Origin: UBA1413 sp964650525
GTDB taxonomy: Bacteria > Bacteroidota > Bacteroidia > Bacteroidales > Prolixibacteraceae
Direction: 5' to 3'
Assembly (NCBI GenBank): GCA_964650525.1
Contig: CAZYUA010000012.1
Location: 1 to 64,000, forward strand
Length of the DNA stretch: 64,000 bases
The notes beneath the pieces are model-generated. The model searched no databases. It had not been told where the DNA came from and saw nothing but the letters and a program-made list of their open reading frames with translations. Numbering within the stretch: position 1 is the first letter of the stretch; each line of letters starts with the position of its first letter. This document shows positions 8,148 to 17,000 of the stretch, in pieces. The position numbers and the translations under genes are program-made.

Positions 8148-8848
8148 TCGCGGACCACAGATCCCAGGCCTTCCACAATACGGTTTACCTTGGGAGTACC
8201 TTTATAAGTGACTTTCCCTGCTCCCTCGATTTGCACATCCAGCAGGTCGGTAGCATAAACCGCCCCGAAACCTACCCCTTCCACCTTGAAAAGAACCTCC
8301 CTGGCGGTGAGTTCCCTGGCATTTACATGACCTGCGCCGGCAACCCTCACCGACAGCCGGTCTGCTACACCCGCAAGTTCAAACAGAGCGCCTCCGGCAC
8401 TGTGAATAGCTAGAGTACGGGCCTTCATTTTCATGTCTACGCTGACTCCCCCTTCCACATAAATTTCCAGGTCTGAAACCTCAATATAACCGTTGGTTTT
8501 CATAGTAATCCCCCCCTTAACCCGGAGATCCTCCAAAGCAGAAAAACCGATGTGCAACTCTATTTTGCTGAGGTTTAACCCCTTTTTTCTGACCGACAAT
8601 TCCAGGGTTCTGCCATTGGAATCAACTTCAAGCTCATCAAATAAATTTTTGTGAGGAGCATAAATCCTAAGGTAGGGAACTGGAACCTGGTGCAGATATA
8701 CCCTATAGTTGCCTTCGATTTCGACCTTTGAAAAATCGGAGACGGGATATTCTCTCATTTCCAGGTTCCCGGATTCCTGTGCTGTAATTTCCGCAACAGC
8801 GAACAGCGAAATCACAAATAGCAGCCTTAAAGTCTTCATAATGTTCAT
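8144..8848 (-). CDS. DUF2807 (GIN domain) secreted protein
   Basis: Product of 234 aa with a signal peptide (MKTLRLLFVISLFAVAEITAQ, from the second methionine). The rest is short alternating beta strands with glycine turns, the pattern of the DUF2807 / GIN putative adhesin-head domain: an early SKVEIEG-like strand and later SGGAL and GAGKV turns. Such proteins are common in Bacteroidota, exported or lipid-linked, with no proven role. The start may be 8848 or 8839; neither has a clear ribosome site. The gene is convergent with arcB (overlap 8144-8147). A possible small ORF ends six bases upstream. Confidence 0.8.
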   Translation of the reverse strand: MNIMKTLRLLFVISLFAVAEITAQESGNLEMREYPVSDFSKVEIEGNYRVYLHQVPVPYLRIYAPHKNLFDELEVDSNGRTLELSVRKKGLNLSKIELHIGFSALEDLRVKGGITMKTNGYIEVSDLEIYVEGGVSVDMKMKARTLAIHSAGGALFELAGVADRLSVRVAGAGHVNARELTAREVLFKVEGVGFGAVYATDLLDVQIEGAGKVTYKGTPKVNRIVEGLGSVVRD

Positions 8849-8854
8849 ATAATC

Positions 8855-8992
8855 TTAAAACACTTCAATCATGTATTTCATACTGTTCCTGCCCAAAGGA
8901 ACTGCAACTGTTGCACCCGCGGAAGCATCAATCAGTATGCCAGAATCCAGCCTGACCTTATGTGCGGATAAAATGACCTGATGAATTTTCAC
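8855..8992 (-). CDS. Possible small protein upstream of DUF2807 gene
   Basis: A 45-codon frame begins with GTG at 8992 and ends with TAA at 8855-8857. It reads like a real peptide near its end (IDASAGATVAVPLGRN, then SMKYMIEVF), with balanced composition and no low-complexity run. The open frame continues upstream to about 9078 without an ATG, so the start is uncertain. It could be a short gene co-transcribed with the DUF2807 gene, or the tail of a decayed gene. I do not recognise the family. Confidence 0.35.
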   Translation of the reverse strand: MKIHQVILSAHKVRLDSGILIDASAGATVAVPLGRNSMKYMIEVF

Positions 8993-9155
8993 TATAACCA
9001 GCGGCAGGTGTAAAAGTAGGTGAAAGAGGCCTGCTGAAACAGGAAAAACCGGTAAACAGCCTGTTTTTGCAGGCAGATGTTATGTAATTACAGGCAGTAC
9101 CTGATCCATTACTTCCCGCTTCAGGCAGGCGCACCGATCAGCAAGAAAGACTCCT

Positions 9156-9767
9156 TCAGGCAGGCGTATCCAATTTCTTTAGGAGCACCCGGGCGTAAAG
9201 CATCAGGTAAAGAAGTGCTGAGTACAAGACCAGCACCACCAGAAGGTCAATCCAGTTGACAATTTGAAAGTGGGAAAAGATCCGGATGACGTAGAGGAGA
9301 GAAAGCAAAGCAAGCCCTGAAAGTATCCAGAAAAACCGATTGTCTCTTTTTTCCATTAAGCCCCAGGCTATCCCGATCCAGATCATTCCGAGACTTATTA
9401 AGCCGGTTCCCTCGGCATATTTTGCCAGGGTAAACTTAAGCACCCCAAAAGCAACGGGAATGACACCCGGTATCATCAGGCTACGGGTAATACTGCTGAA
9501 TAGTTTTGCCCGCACATCCATTTTGTCTGAAAAAGGGAAAAGAGTGAATTTTCCCTGTAATTCTTCGAACTTTTGATCAGTCAGATCCTCTTCTGTCCGG
9601 ATGATACCGCGTAGCAATGCTTCCCGGATCGCCTCCGAGACAGCAACAGGTTGATAATGGGCTCTTTTACGGAGCACATTTACCAAATCGGCATCTGTTA
9701 AACCGTGAATTTTCTCAGAAATGGGCTGAGGAAAATCAGGATCAGAATCCGGTTTGCTCTTTTTCAT
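9156..9767 (-). CDS. Putative four-helix membrane protein, family not recognised
   Basis: Product of 203 aa. Residues 1-90 are soluble and helical and charged, with a segment about residues 22-65 (DADLVNVLRKRAHYQP and following) like the short helical repeats found in other Bacteroidota membrane proteins. Residues about 95-195 hold four hydrophobic helices: around GVIPVAFGVLKF, ISLGMIWIGIAWGL, WILSGLALLSLLYVI and IDLLVVLVLYSALLYLML. No catalytic motif is seen. It is divergent from the alcohol dehydrogenase gene. The region downstream (9060-9170) carries short CAGGCAG-rich repeats. Confidence 0.6.
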   Translation of the reverse strand: MKKSKPDSDPDFPQPISEKIHGLTDADLVNVLRKRAHYQPVAVSEAIREALLRGIIRTEEDLTDQKFEELQGKFTLFPFSDKMDVRAKLFSSITRSLMIPGVIPVAFGVLKFTLAKYAEGTGLISLGMIWIGIAWGLMEKRDNRFFWILSGLALLSLLYVIRIFSHFQIVNWIDLLVVLVLYSALLYLMLYARVLLKKLDTPA

Positions 9768-9814
9768 TAACAGATTAATCTGAAAGCGAAACTACTGAAA
9801 AATTGAACATTTTT

Positions 9815-9822
9815 TAACTTTG
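9815..9822 (+). promoter_or_regulatory. Putative -7 box before yqhD
   Basis: TAACTTTG fits TAnnTTTG and lies 31 bases before the ATG at 9853. No good -33 element stands at the usual distance, so confidence is moderate. Confidence 0.45.
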
Positions 9823-9852
9823 TCTGTTAATAGACAATACAAATACTGAGAA

Positions 9853-11013
9853 ATGTACAATTTCGAATACACGAATCCTGTTCACATTATTTTCGGGAAG
9901 GGACAGATTGAAAGGATAAAAAAAGAAGTTCCACTGAATGAGAAAGTTATGATCACCTATGGTGGTGGCAGTATTTTCAGGAATGGGATTTACGATCAGG
10001 TAGTCAGGGCGCTCGGGGGATACCGTTTTGTAGAGTTTGGGGGGATAGAGGCCAATCCGACCTTTGAGACCCTGATGAAGGCAGTAGAAGTGGTCCGGAA
10101 GGAGGAAGTTGGCTTTTTGCTGGCAGTGGGAGGTGGCAGTGTCCTTGACGGCACCAAGTTTATTGCAGCGGCGGCTTTGTATGAGGGCGCTGATCCCTGG
10201 GAAATCCTGAGCAGAAGCAACGGGCCTGCCATCACAAATGCTATCCCATTAGGTACGGTGCTGACCCTTCCGGCCACCGGTTCAGAAATGAATGGTACAG
10301 CAGTCATTTCGCGGAAATCGACACAGGAAAAGCTTGCGTTTGCATCGCCTGCAGTGATGCCCAGGTTTTCTGTCCTGGACCCGGAATCCGTCTTTTCTCT
10401 GCCCGAATTCCAGATTGCCTATGGTATCGCCGATGCATTTGTCCACGTGATGGAACAGTATCTCACTTTCCCGGTGAATGCGCCACTTCAGGACAGACAA
10501 GCGGAAGGAATTCTGCTGACCTTGATGGAAGTTGGTCCTGAGGTCCTGAAGAACAGGACTGATTACGATGCTGCAGCCAGTTTCATGTGGTGTGCCACCA
10601 TGGCCCTGAACGGACTGATCGGATCAGGGGTTCCGCAGGACTGGGCAACCCACGGAATCGGCCATGAACTGACCGCCTTCCATGGTCTGGATCATGCCCG
10701 CACATTAGCCATTGTCCTCCCGGGAGTGATGAATATCCGCCGTAGACAAAAAGAAGCCAAGATTCTGCAATACGCTGAACGGATCTGGGGAATCACAGAA
10801 GGTTCATCCGACGAAAAAATTGACAAGGCTATCGCCCGTACTGTCCGGTTTTTCGAAGGATTGGGGATACCCACCCGACTATCTTACTATGGTATCACTT
10901 CTTCTACCATTTCGAAAATTGAAAACCGGTTTGCTGTCAGGAATACATTACTGGGAGAAACCAGGGATATTGACAGCCGGGTGACCCGCGCTATCCTTGA
11001 AGACCGCCTGTGA
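9853..11013 (+). CDS. yqhD: NADPH-dependent iron-containing alcohol/aldehyde dehydrogenase, YqhD type
   Basis: Product of 386 aa, the usual length of YqhD. Family features run the whole length: FGKGQIERI near 14-22, the cofactor loop ITYGGGS, FGGIEANP, AVGGGSVLDGTKF (about 92-104), TLPATGSEMN, DAFVHVMEQY and GVPQDWATHGIGHELTAFHG. The last segment holds metal-binding histidines (HGIGHE and FHGLDH). The YqhD branch reduces a range of aldehydes, often toxic ones from lipid peroxidation or methylglyoxal, to alcohols with NADPH. It is a single gene with no AraC-type YqhC neighbour. Confidence 0.93.
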   Translation: MYNFEYTNPVHIIFGKGQIERIKKEVPLNEKVMITYGGGSIFRNGIYDQVVRALGGYRFVEFGGIEANPTFETLMKAVEVVRKEEVGFLLAVGGGSVLDGTKFIAAAALYEGADPWEILSRSNGPAITNAIPLGTVLTLPATGSEMNGTAVISRKSTQEKLAFASPAVMPRFSVLDPESVFSLPEFQIAYGIADAFVHVMEQYLTFPVNAPLQDRQAEGILLTLMEVGPEVLKNRTDYDAAASFMWCATMALNGLIGSGVPQDWATHGIGHELTAFHGLDHARTLAIVLPGVMNIRRRQKEAKILQYAERIWGITEGSSDEKIDKAIARTVRFFEGLGIPTRLSYYGITSSTISKIENRFAVRNTLLGETRDIDSRVTRAILEDRL

Positions 11014-11182
11014 ACTGCCTCGTAGCATTCCGATCCTGAATACAGTTTTCTTGTTAATTTTACTGAAAAACCCTCACAAATAAAGGGGAAAAGAGTACAA
11101 GCTATCACAATTATCGTTAATTTGTAACTGATTTTTAAATCAGCTTTCTCTTAACTAATCGGTAACAAAAATTTTATCCAAT

Positions 11183-12436
11183 ATGAAAACAAAATTTTTC
11201 TTGCTTCTGACACTGATCCTGTGGCTGCCTTTTGGTCTTAAGGCCCAATTAAGTTATGATTACAAATCGCTTCTTATGGAAGATTGGGTTAACAACACCT
11301 GGAGGAACAGCAGCAGGATAATCAACGATTATGATACCAGGGGCAACCTGACAACATCAACCCAGGAAGATTGGGATACCATTAAAGGAGTCTGGAGTTT
11401 TTACGGCAAAACAACCAACCAGTACAACAGCAACGACCAATTGATCCAGGTTACCAGCGCAGAGTGGAGTACGCTGGCCAACACATGGAAAGACTATTCC
11501 ATATCTTCCTACACGTTGAATGCGGATGGGACCACCAAAGAGAGTTTGTCAAAATATTGGGATGACGACGAAAAGGCCTGGATAGACGGAAGTAAGACCA
11601 CTTTCACTTACAATGCTGCTAAAAAAGTTCTGACAGAGACCTACCAGATGAATATGGGGATGGGCTGGATGGATTTTTCAAAAACTATCTGCACCTACAA
11701 TTCAAACAACGTTTTGACAAAAGAGATTTACCAGGGGATCAACTGGATGACACAAAAACTGGAGGACCAGAGACAGGTGCTATATGAATACCATGCCGAC
11801 GGAACCGAACTCAGGAATACCACCCAGAAAAAAGATGAATTGTCGGGAAACTGGGTGGACGATCACCGGTCTTCCTATACATATATAACCGTCAATAACA
11901 CCCGCGTGGTTGGAACCATGCTGGATGAGAATTTCAATAATACTCTCTGGGTTCCTGAAGAAAGGTCAACATTAAGCTATAATAGCGACGGTACGATAAA
12001 GGAAGAACTCTTCGAATTGTGGAACCCGGATCTTAATGCCTGGGAAAATTACTGGAAACATATGGCATCCTACATGCGTGGTAAAATACATCAGATTATA
12101 GCCCAGGAATGGAATAAAGACTCGAGATCGTGGGTCAATTATACCAGGTCAACGTTTGGGTATTTAAGCACCGGACTGGACCGTTTATCGATGGAGGATG
12201 CCTTTCTTGGTAATGTCTATCCCAATCCTTTTACTGGAAAGGTACTGATTGAAATTCAGGCAGGAGGGACTGTCAACTATATGGTTTTCAACAGCTCGGG
12301 TCAACTGGTTCACAGCGCGGTTTCCACCGGTCACCGTGCCACACTCAACCTGCAGTCCTTAGGTAAAGGAACCTACTATCTGAAGGCCACCTCTGGAAAT
12401 AAGGAACAGATCGTTAAACTTGTAAAGATCAGGTAA
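11183..12436 (+). CDS. T9SS-secreted repeat protein
   Basis: Product of 417 aa. Residues 1-22 form a signal peptide ending in LKAQ. Residues about 25-335 are made of repeats of about 40-45 residues, each with a W at a like place and strands such as WVDDHRSSYTY, SRSWVNYTRSTF and WTDY/WKDY-like turns. They resemble short antiparallel strands of YD/RHS-like propeller or solenoid proteins found in Bacteroidetes. Residues about 345-417 are a type A T9SS sorting domain (VYPNPFTGKV ... LNLQSLGKGTYYLKA ... KLVKIR). The protein should be exported and fixed at the cell surface or released. Function unknown. Confidence 0.8.
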   Translation: MKTKFFLLLTLILWLPFGLKAQLSYDYKSLLMEDWVNNTWRNSSRIINDYDTRGNLTTSTQEDWDTIKGVWSFYGKTTNQYNSNDQLIQVTSAEWSTLANTWKDYSISSYTLNADGTTKESLSKYWDDDEKAWIDGSKTTFTYNAAKKVLTETYQMNMGMGWMDFSKTICTYNSNNVLTKEIYQGINWMTQKLEDQRQVLYEYHADGTELRNTTQKKDELSGNWVDDHRSSYTYITVNNTRVVGTMLDENFNNTLWVPEERSTLSYNSDGTIKEELFELWNPDLNAWENYWKHMASYMRGKIHQIIAQEWNKDSRSWVNYTRSTFGYLSTGLDRLSMEDAFLGNVYPNPFTGKVLIEIQAGGTVNYMVFNSSGQLVHSAVSTGHRATLNLQSLGKGTYYLKATSGNKEQIVKLVKIR

Positions 12437-12452
12437 TCAGCCATGATCCTCT

Positions 12453-12493
12453 AAAACAGCCGGCAGTTTGCTGAAAAGCTACCGGCTGTTTTT
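12453..12493. terminator. Bidirectional terminator overlapping the 3' end of the class IV aminotransferase gene
   Basis: AAACAGCCGG (from 12454) pairs with CCGGCTGTTT (12482-12491), with A and T runs on the outer sides. The right arm is also the last codons of the leftward gene (stop at 12479-12481), so the hairpin serves two convergent genes while coding for one. Confidence 0.8.
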
Positions 12494-13282
12494 AATATAT
12501 TGCTCAATCAAATCATCGTAGGCTGTCATCAGCTGTCTGATGGCGGGGTGTCCGACGGTGAAAACCAAATTATCAATTTTACTGACAGGCAGAACTTTGG
12601 GAGAGGTACCTGTCAGAAAAACACCATCCATATCAGGAAGAGATTCTACCGGCAGGCTCAGCATCTGAACAGGAAATCCCATTGAGAAAAGGATGTCCAG
12701 TACTTTCTGCCGGGTTATACCGGGTAAAACCTCCCCGTCGGGAGCAGTGAAAAACCTGCCCTCTTTCAGGAAAAAAACATTCGACCGGCTACCTTCCGTA
12801 ACAGTACCCTGCTGGTTTACAAGGAGAATCTCATAGGATCCTTTTTCATCCTTCAGCCGGTTTGCCTGTTCCCGCAATCCAGGCTGTGTGACTTTGGCGT
12901 TGGGGTCGTGGCGTTCAGCCTTCAGTAAATTGCACGATACTCCCCTATTGATCATCTCGTGGTCCGGATAGGCATGAGGGATAAAGCAGGCGGTCAATTT
13001 CCCTGACGGATTGGAGCACCACGACAAACGGATATTCCCCAGGAAAACCCCATTCACGTCCATCAGTTTTTTGAGCATCCTGCGGATAACAGCACCACCG
13101 GGTGGATTTTCCAGACGGCAGAGCCAGGCGGAGTGGGCAAACCGGGTCAGATGATCCTCCAGAAAGAGAGGAACACCATCCACTATACGAACCACTTCAT
13201 AAATCTCGATGCCGGACTGGTGACGGAATTCCCCGACTTCCAACACCGCATCGTCTGCCATAAAAAACCGGTGTATCAGCAT
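12479..13282 (-). CDS. Class IV PLP aminotransferase / aminodeoxychorismate lyase-like
   Basis: Product of 267 aa. The fold-type IV signs are an early YEVVRIVDG block with an Arg-rich helix, a Lys in NAKVTQPGLR (about 135-142, the Schiff-base lysine), then TEGSRSNVFF (about 162-171) and LPGITRQKVLD. Members are branched-chain aminotransferases, D-amino-acid aminotransferases or 4-amino-4-deoxychorismate lyases. The length and the sequence around the lysine do not decide between them. It is shorter and less conserved than the second class IV enzyme at 44241-45128. The gene is convergent with the T9SS cargo gene and divergent from the gene at 13411. Confidence 0.78.
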   Translation of the reverse strand: MLIHRFFMADDAVLEVGEFRHQSGIEIYEVVRIVDGVPLFLEDHLTRFAHSAWLCRLENPPGGAVIRRMLKKLMDVNGVFLGNIRLSWCSNPSGKLTACFIPHAYPDHEMINRGVSCNLLKAERHDPNAKVTQPGLREQANRLKDEKGSYEILLVNQQGTVTEGSRSNVFFLKEGRFFTAPDGEVLPGITRQKVLDILFSMGFPVQMLSLPVESLPDMDGVFLTGTSPKVLPVSKIDNLVFTVGHPAIRQLMTAYDDLIEQYIKNSR

Positions 13283-13375
13283 ACGAACTTGAAAAGAACA
13301 AAGATAGGGAAGATAAATCAGAAGTCCCGGCAGTAACCGTTCAAAGCAGCCGGTAGCGGGAATTCTGAAAATTAG

Positions 13376-13383
13376 TACCTTTG
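13376..13383 (+). promoter_or_regulatory. Putative -7 box before the sensor operon
   Basis: TACCTTTG fits TAnnTTTG. It places transcription near 13390 and makes the ATG at 13411, not the TTG at 13381, the likely start of the next gene. No convincing -33 element is seen. Confidence 0.45.
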
Positions 13384-13410
13384 AAAACGACAGCCCGGCA
13401 GTATTTACCC

Positions 13411-14007
13411 ATGAGACAAAGGAGATTACCAGTCAGACTCAATGCACTGAAACACCACTTTCTTCATTTGATATCCCGGATAGAGGAGTGGAAAGGGCGT
13501 AACCCGGGTGATGTGGCGGGGTATCTGGCGGAACTGGGCGGTAATCAGTTCGATCTGTACACAGGCTCCTTAAGTGTTGAGGAGATCCGTGAAGCCATAA
13601 CCTGCATGATCAGAGCCCTCGGGATTACCACAAGGGAGGACTATATACGCTGGCTTGGGAAGCAGGGGTATAAAACGGTTACCCTGTCAGACCAGTCGCG
13701 GTGGATTCTTCGGAAAAGTGAAACAGGGAAGGATTTTGTTCATGCACATCCTGGCCGCAATCAACCTTTGGTGATAAGAGTCAAAGCCAACCACATAAAA
13801 ACGGCTGTAGCTTTTTTAACCGTTGATCCGGGCAGGGATTACTGCGTTGGGGAACTATCCACCGGCATGATCAATAAGCTGCGACACGAAATTTTGGGGC
13901 TCTCCCCTGTCCGATCGCTGCAGGAGAGCATGCGCATTGTGGATACCGTTGCTTTGATCCTGTCAACCATCCATATTTGCAAGCAAAGAGAAGGCCAGGA
14001 GAAATAA
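13411..14007 (+). CDS. Uncharacterised protein upstream of the hybrid sensor
   Basis: Product of 198 aa from ATG 13411. I do not recognise the family. It is a soluble protein with a helical, basic first 50 residues, a middle part with LYTGSLSVEEIREAI and ITTREDYIRWLGKQGY, and a mixed C-terminal part ending in a helix (ESMRIVDTVALILSTIHI). No signal peptide or membrane span. It ends 12 bases before the hybrid two-component gene and is probably co-transcribed with it, but that does not prove a role in pectin sensing. Confidence 0.6.
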   Translation: MRQRRLPVRLNALKHHFLHLISRIEEWKGRNPGDVAGYLAELGGNQFDLYTGSLSVEEIREAITCMIRALGITTREDYIRWLGKQGYKTVTLSDQSRWILRKSETGKDFVHAHPGRNQPLVIRVKANHIKTAVAFLTVDPGRDYCVGELSTGMINKLRHEILGLSPVRSLQESMRIVDTVALILSTIHICKQREGQEK

Positions 14008-14019
14008 ATCGATAACTGA

Positions 14020-17000
14020 ATGGAGTACACTTGGAAGGTATGGGTACTATTGGTGCTTGCGCAGACGGTGATGCTGCTGCCGGAAAAAGGTTCTGCACAA
14101 GGAAACACCTTTCGTTTTGAATATTACAGCCAGGAAGATGGGTTGTCAAACAACCAGGTCCATTGTTCATTCCAGGATAAAAGAGGGTTTATGTGGTTTG
14201 GCACAAGCCAGGGGATCAGCCGTTTTGATGGATATCGTTTTACCCGCTTTGTCAACCAGCCCGGAGATACGTCCAGTCTGAAGGGAAACCTGGTCCGCGT
14301 AATCTTTGAAAATTCTCAGGGAGAATTGTTCGTCGGTACAGAAAACGGAGGGTTGAACCTGTTTGACAGAGACAAGGAACTTTTCAGAAGAATTTTCGAC
14401 CGTTTTCCAGACCTCGGAGCTGACGTACTTTCGGTCAATGACATTCTGGAAGATAAATCCGGCAGATTATGGATAGGGACAGACCGGGGTCTGCTTTTGT
14501 CAGAGGAAGGGAAAATACCGGAATGGGTTAATCCCTCTGATTTTGGCGGTGACCGGAAGTTCGCGGGAAATTTCATCCGGGTAATGACTTTCGACACATC
14601 GGGAAACCTGTGGATGGGAACCAACCACGGGGTCTTTGTTCTTGATACCGCGAACAACAGGGTATCTCCATTACCGCTTCCTGATCCCTTTCCTTGGGAT
14701 GAAGAAGTCTGGGAACTCGCCCTGGATCCGGAAGGGAAAATTTGGATAGGGACCTACGAGAATGGAATTTTTATCATATCTCCCGAAGGCATCTGGCAGC
14801 ATATCCTGCCTGATCCGGAAAATCCACGGAGCAGAACCGTACGTTCGATTGCCAGGGACAAAAAGGGAGATTACTGGATCGGCACCCGGGGTGGGCTCTA
14901 CATTTACAATCCGGAAATTGGAATCATTGCCACCTATCAACATGATGAAAGAGAAGCAAAAAGTCTCTCGGGAAATTCGATCCTTGATATATTTCACGAC
15001 ATCCGGGGAGATACCTGGATCGGGACCCGGACGGGCATCAACTACCTGGTCCACAGCAAGCAGGTATTTCACAATTTCAGGGCTATGCCGAATGATTCCC
15101 TCTATCTGAACAGTAACGAAGTCTGGGCTTTCTGGACTGATACTTCCGGAAAAATATGGGTAGGCACTGAAGACGGAGGGGTTAACATATTTGATCCGAT
15201 CAAGGAGACTTTCCGGTATTTGAGAAATGATCCGGATAATCCCGGCAGCCTCTCTTCGAACTGCATCAAGTCGTTCCTTGATGACGGGGACGGGAACCTT
15301 TGGATAGCCACTTATCTGGGGGGGATTAATGTGTTAAACCTTCAATCCGGAAAAATCAGCCATCACCGGAACAATCCCGGTGATCCCCGCACCATTTCCG
15401 ATGATCGAGTCTGGTGCCTCTATCGCGACAGCCGGAAAACCATATGGGCTGCTTCTTCTTCAGGAGTCGATTGGTACGATCCGGCAACAAAAACCTTTCA
15501 CAATCTGAAAATAATACCTTCCGGTACTCAGGTAAACTGGATCAACGAAGACAATGCCGGGAATCTCTGGATTGGCGGAAGGGAAGAATTGTATATCTAT
15601 ACCCCGGAAAGCGGAAAATTGATCACAAAAAAAGAACAAAGCAGGGCCTTCTGGGAGGACAAAAAGGGTAGAATATGGATTGCCACAATCGACAAAGGGT
15701 TGGCGCTATATTCAGCAGCCGGGCAATCAATCCGTTATTATACAGAAAAAGAGGGACTTGCAAACAACCAATCCATCAGTATTCTGGAAGACAACAACGG
15801 TTTTCTGTGGATAGGAACCACCAATGGTTTATCGCGGATGAATCCTGAGACAGGGTTTATCCAGACCTTTTCCGGAAAAGACGGGTTACAGAACAGCCAG
15901 TTTAATTATGGGGCAGCTCTGAAATGTCCGTCCGGTGAACTTCTGTTCGGTGGCATTTCAGGTTTTAACCTCTTTGACCCGCTCAGGGTAACCGGTAATG
16001 AATTTATACCTCCCATGGTTTTCACCGACTTGCGTATATTCAACAAGTCAGCAGAAATCGGAGAAGGAAAGAAAAAAATCTTGCACAAGAGTATCACAGA
16101 AACCCGGGAAATCGTCCTGCCCTTCCGGCAGAAAGTGATCACGTTTGAATTTGCAGCACTCAATTATGTCAATCCTCAAACCAACCTCTATTCCTATTTC
16201 CTCGAAGGGTTTGATCAGTCGTGGAACGACCCCTCCCCTTTCAGAACGGCAACCTACACCAACCTGAATCCGGGAGAATACACCTTGTGGGTAAAGAGTG
16301 TAATTCCGGGTATTCCCGATGCCGGGAATGAAATCGCCCTGAAAATGAAAGTTCTCCCCCCGTTCTGGAGAACCTGGATATTTAAGATCATCCTGTTTCT
16401 GTTCATCGCCTCCCTGCTGTATGGGTTACTGGCATTCGTTCTTTACCGTGAGAAACTCAGGAATGAAGTGGCCTTTGAACGAATAAAAGCAGGCAAGCTG
16501 CACGACCTTGACATGCTCAAACTCAAATTTTTCACAAATATCTCCCATGAAATAAAAACACCTCTGACCCTAATTCTGGGGCCGATGGAGCAACTCAGAA
16601 GCGGGAAGGTATCGCCGGAACAAGGGAAGCAGTTGCTGGACATCATGCATAGGAATGCCCGCCATCTTCATCAGTTAATCAACCAGATCCTGGATTTCCG
16701 CAAGTTGGAAGAGGGCAATCTAAAACTGGAACTTACCGACGGAGATCTGGTTGGTTTTATCCGCGGGATTGCTGCCCAGTTCGACCACCTTGCCCGGGAG
16801 AAAGAGATCCGCTACCGCTTACATACCCTCGTAAGTGAGCTTTCCTGTCGGTTTGACCCGGAAAAAGTCGAAAAAATCGTTTGCAACCTTTTATCCAATG
16901 CCTTTAAGTTTACCGATAAAGGAGGAAGGATCACCCTGTCGCTGGCTGTAGCCTTCGATTCAAAAGAGCTCAGGACAGATGGCTTCGATGAAGTCCAACG

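Noticed and set aside
9060..9175. CAGGCAG-type short repeats as a CRISPR or tandem repeat array
   Set aside because: Copies are few, short and irregularly spaced; no array structure.
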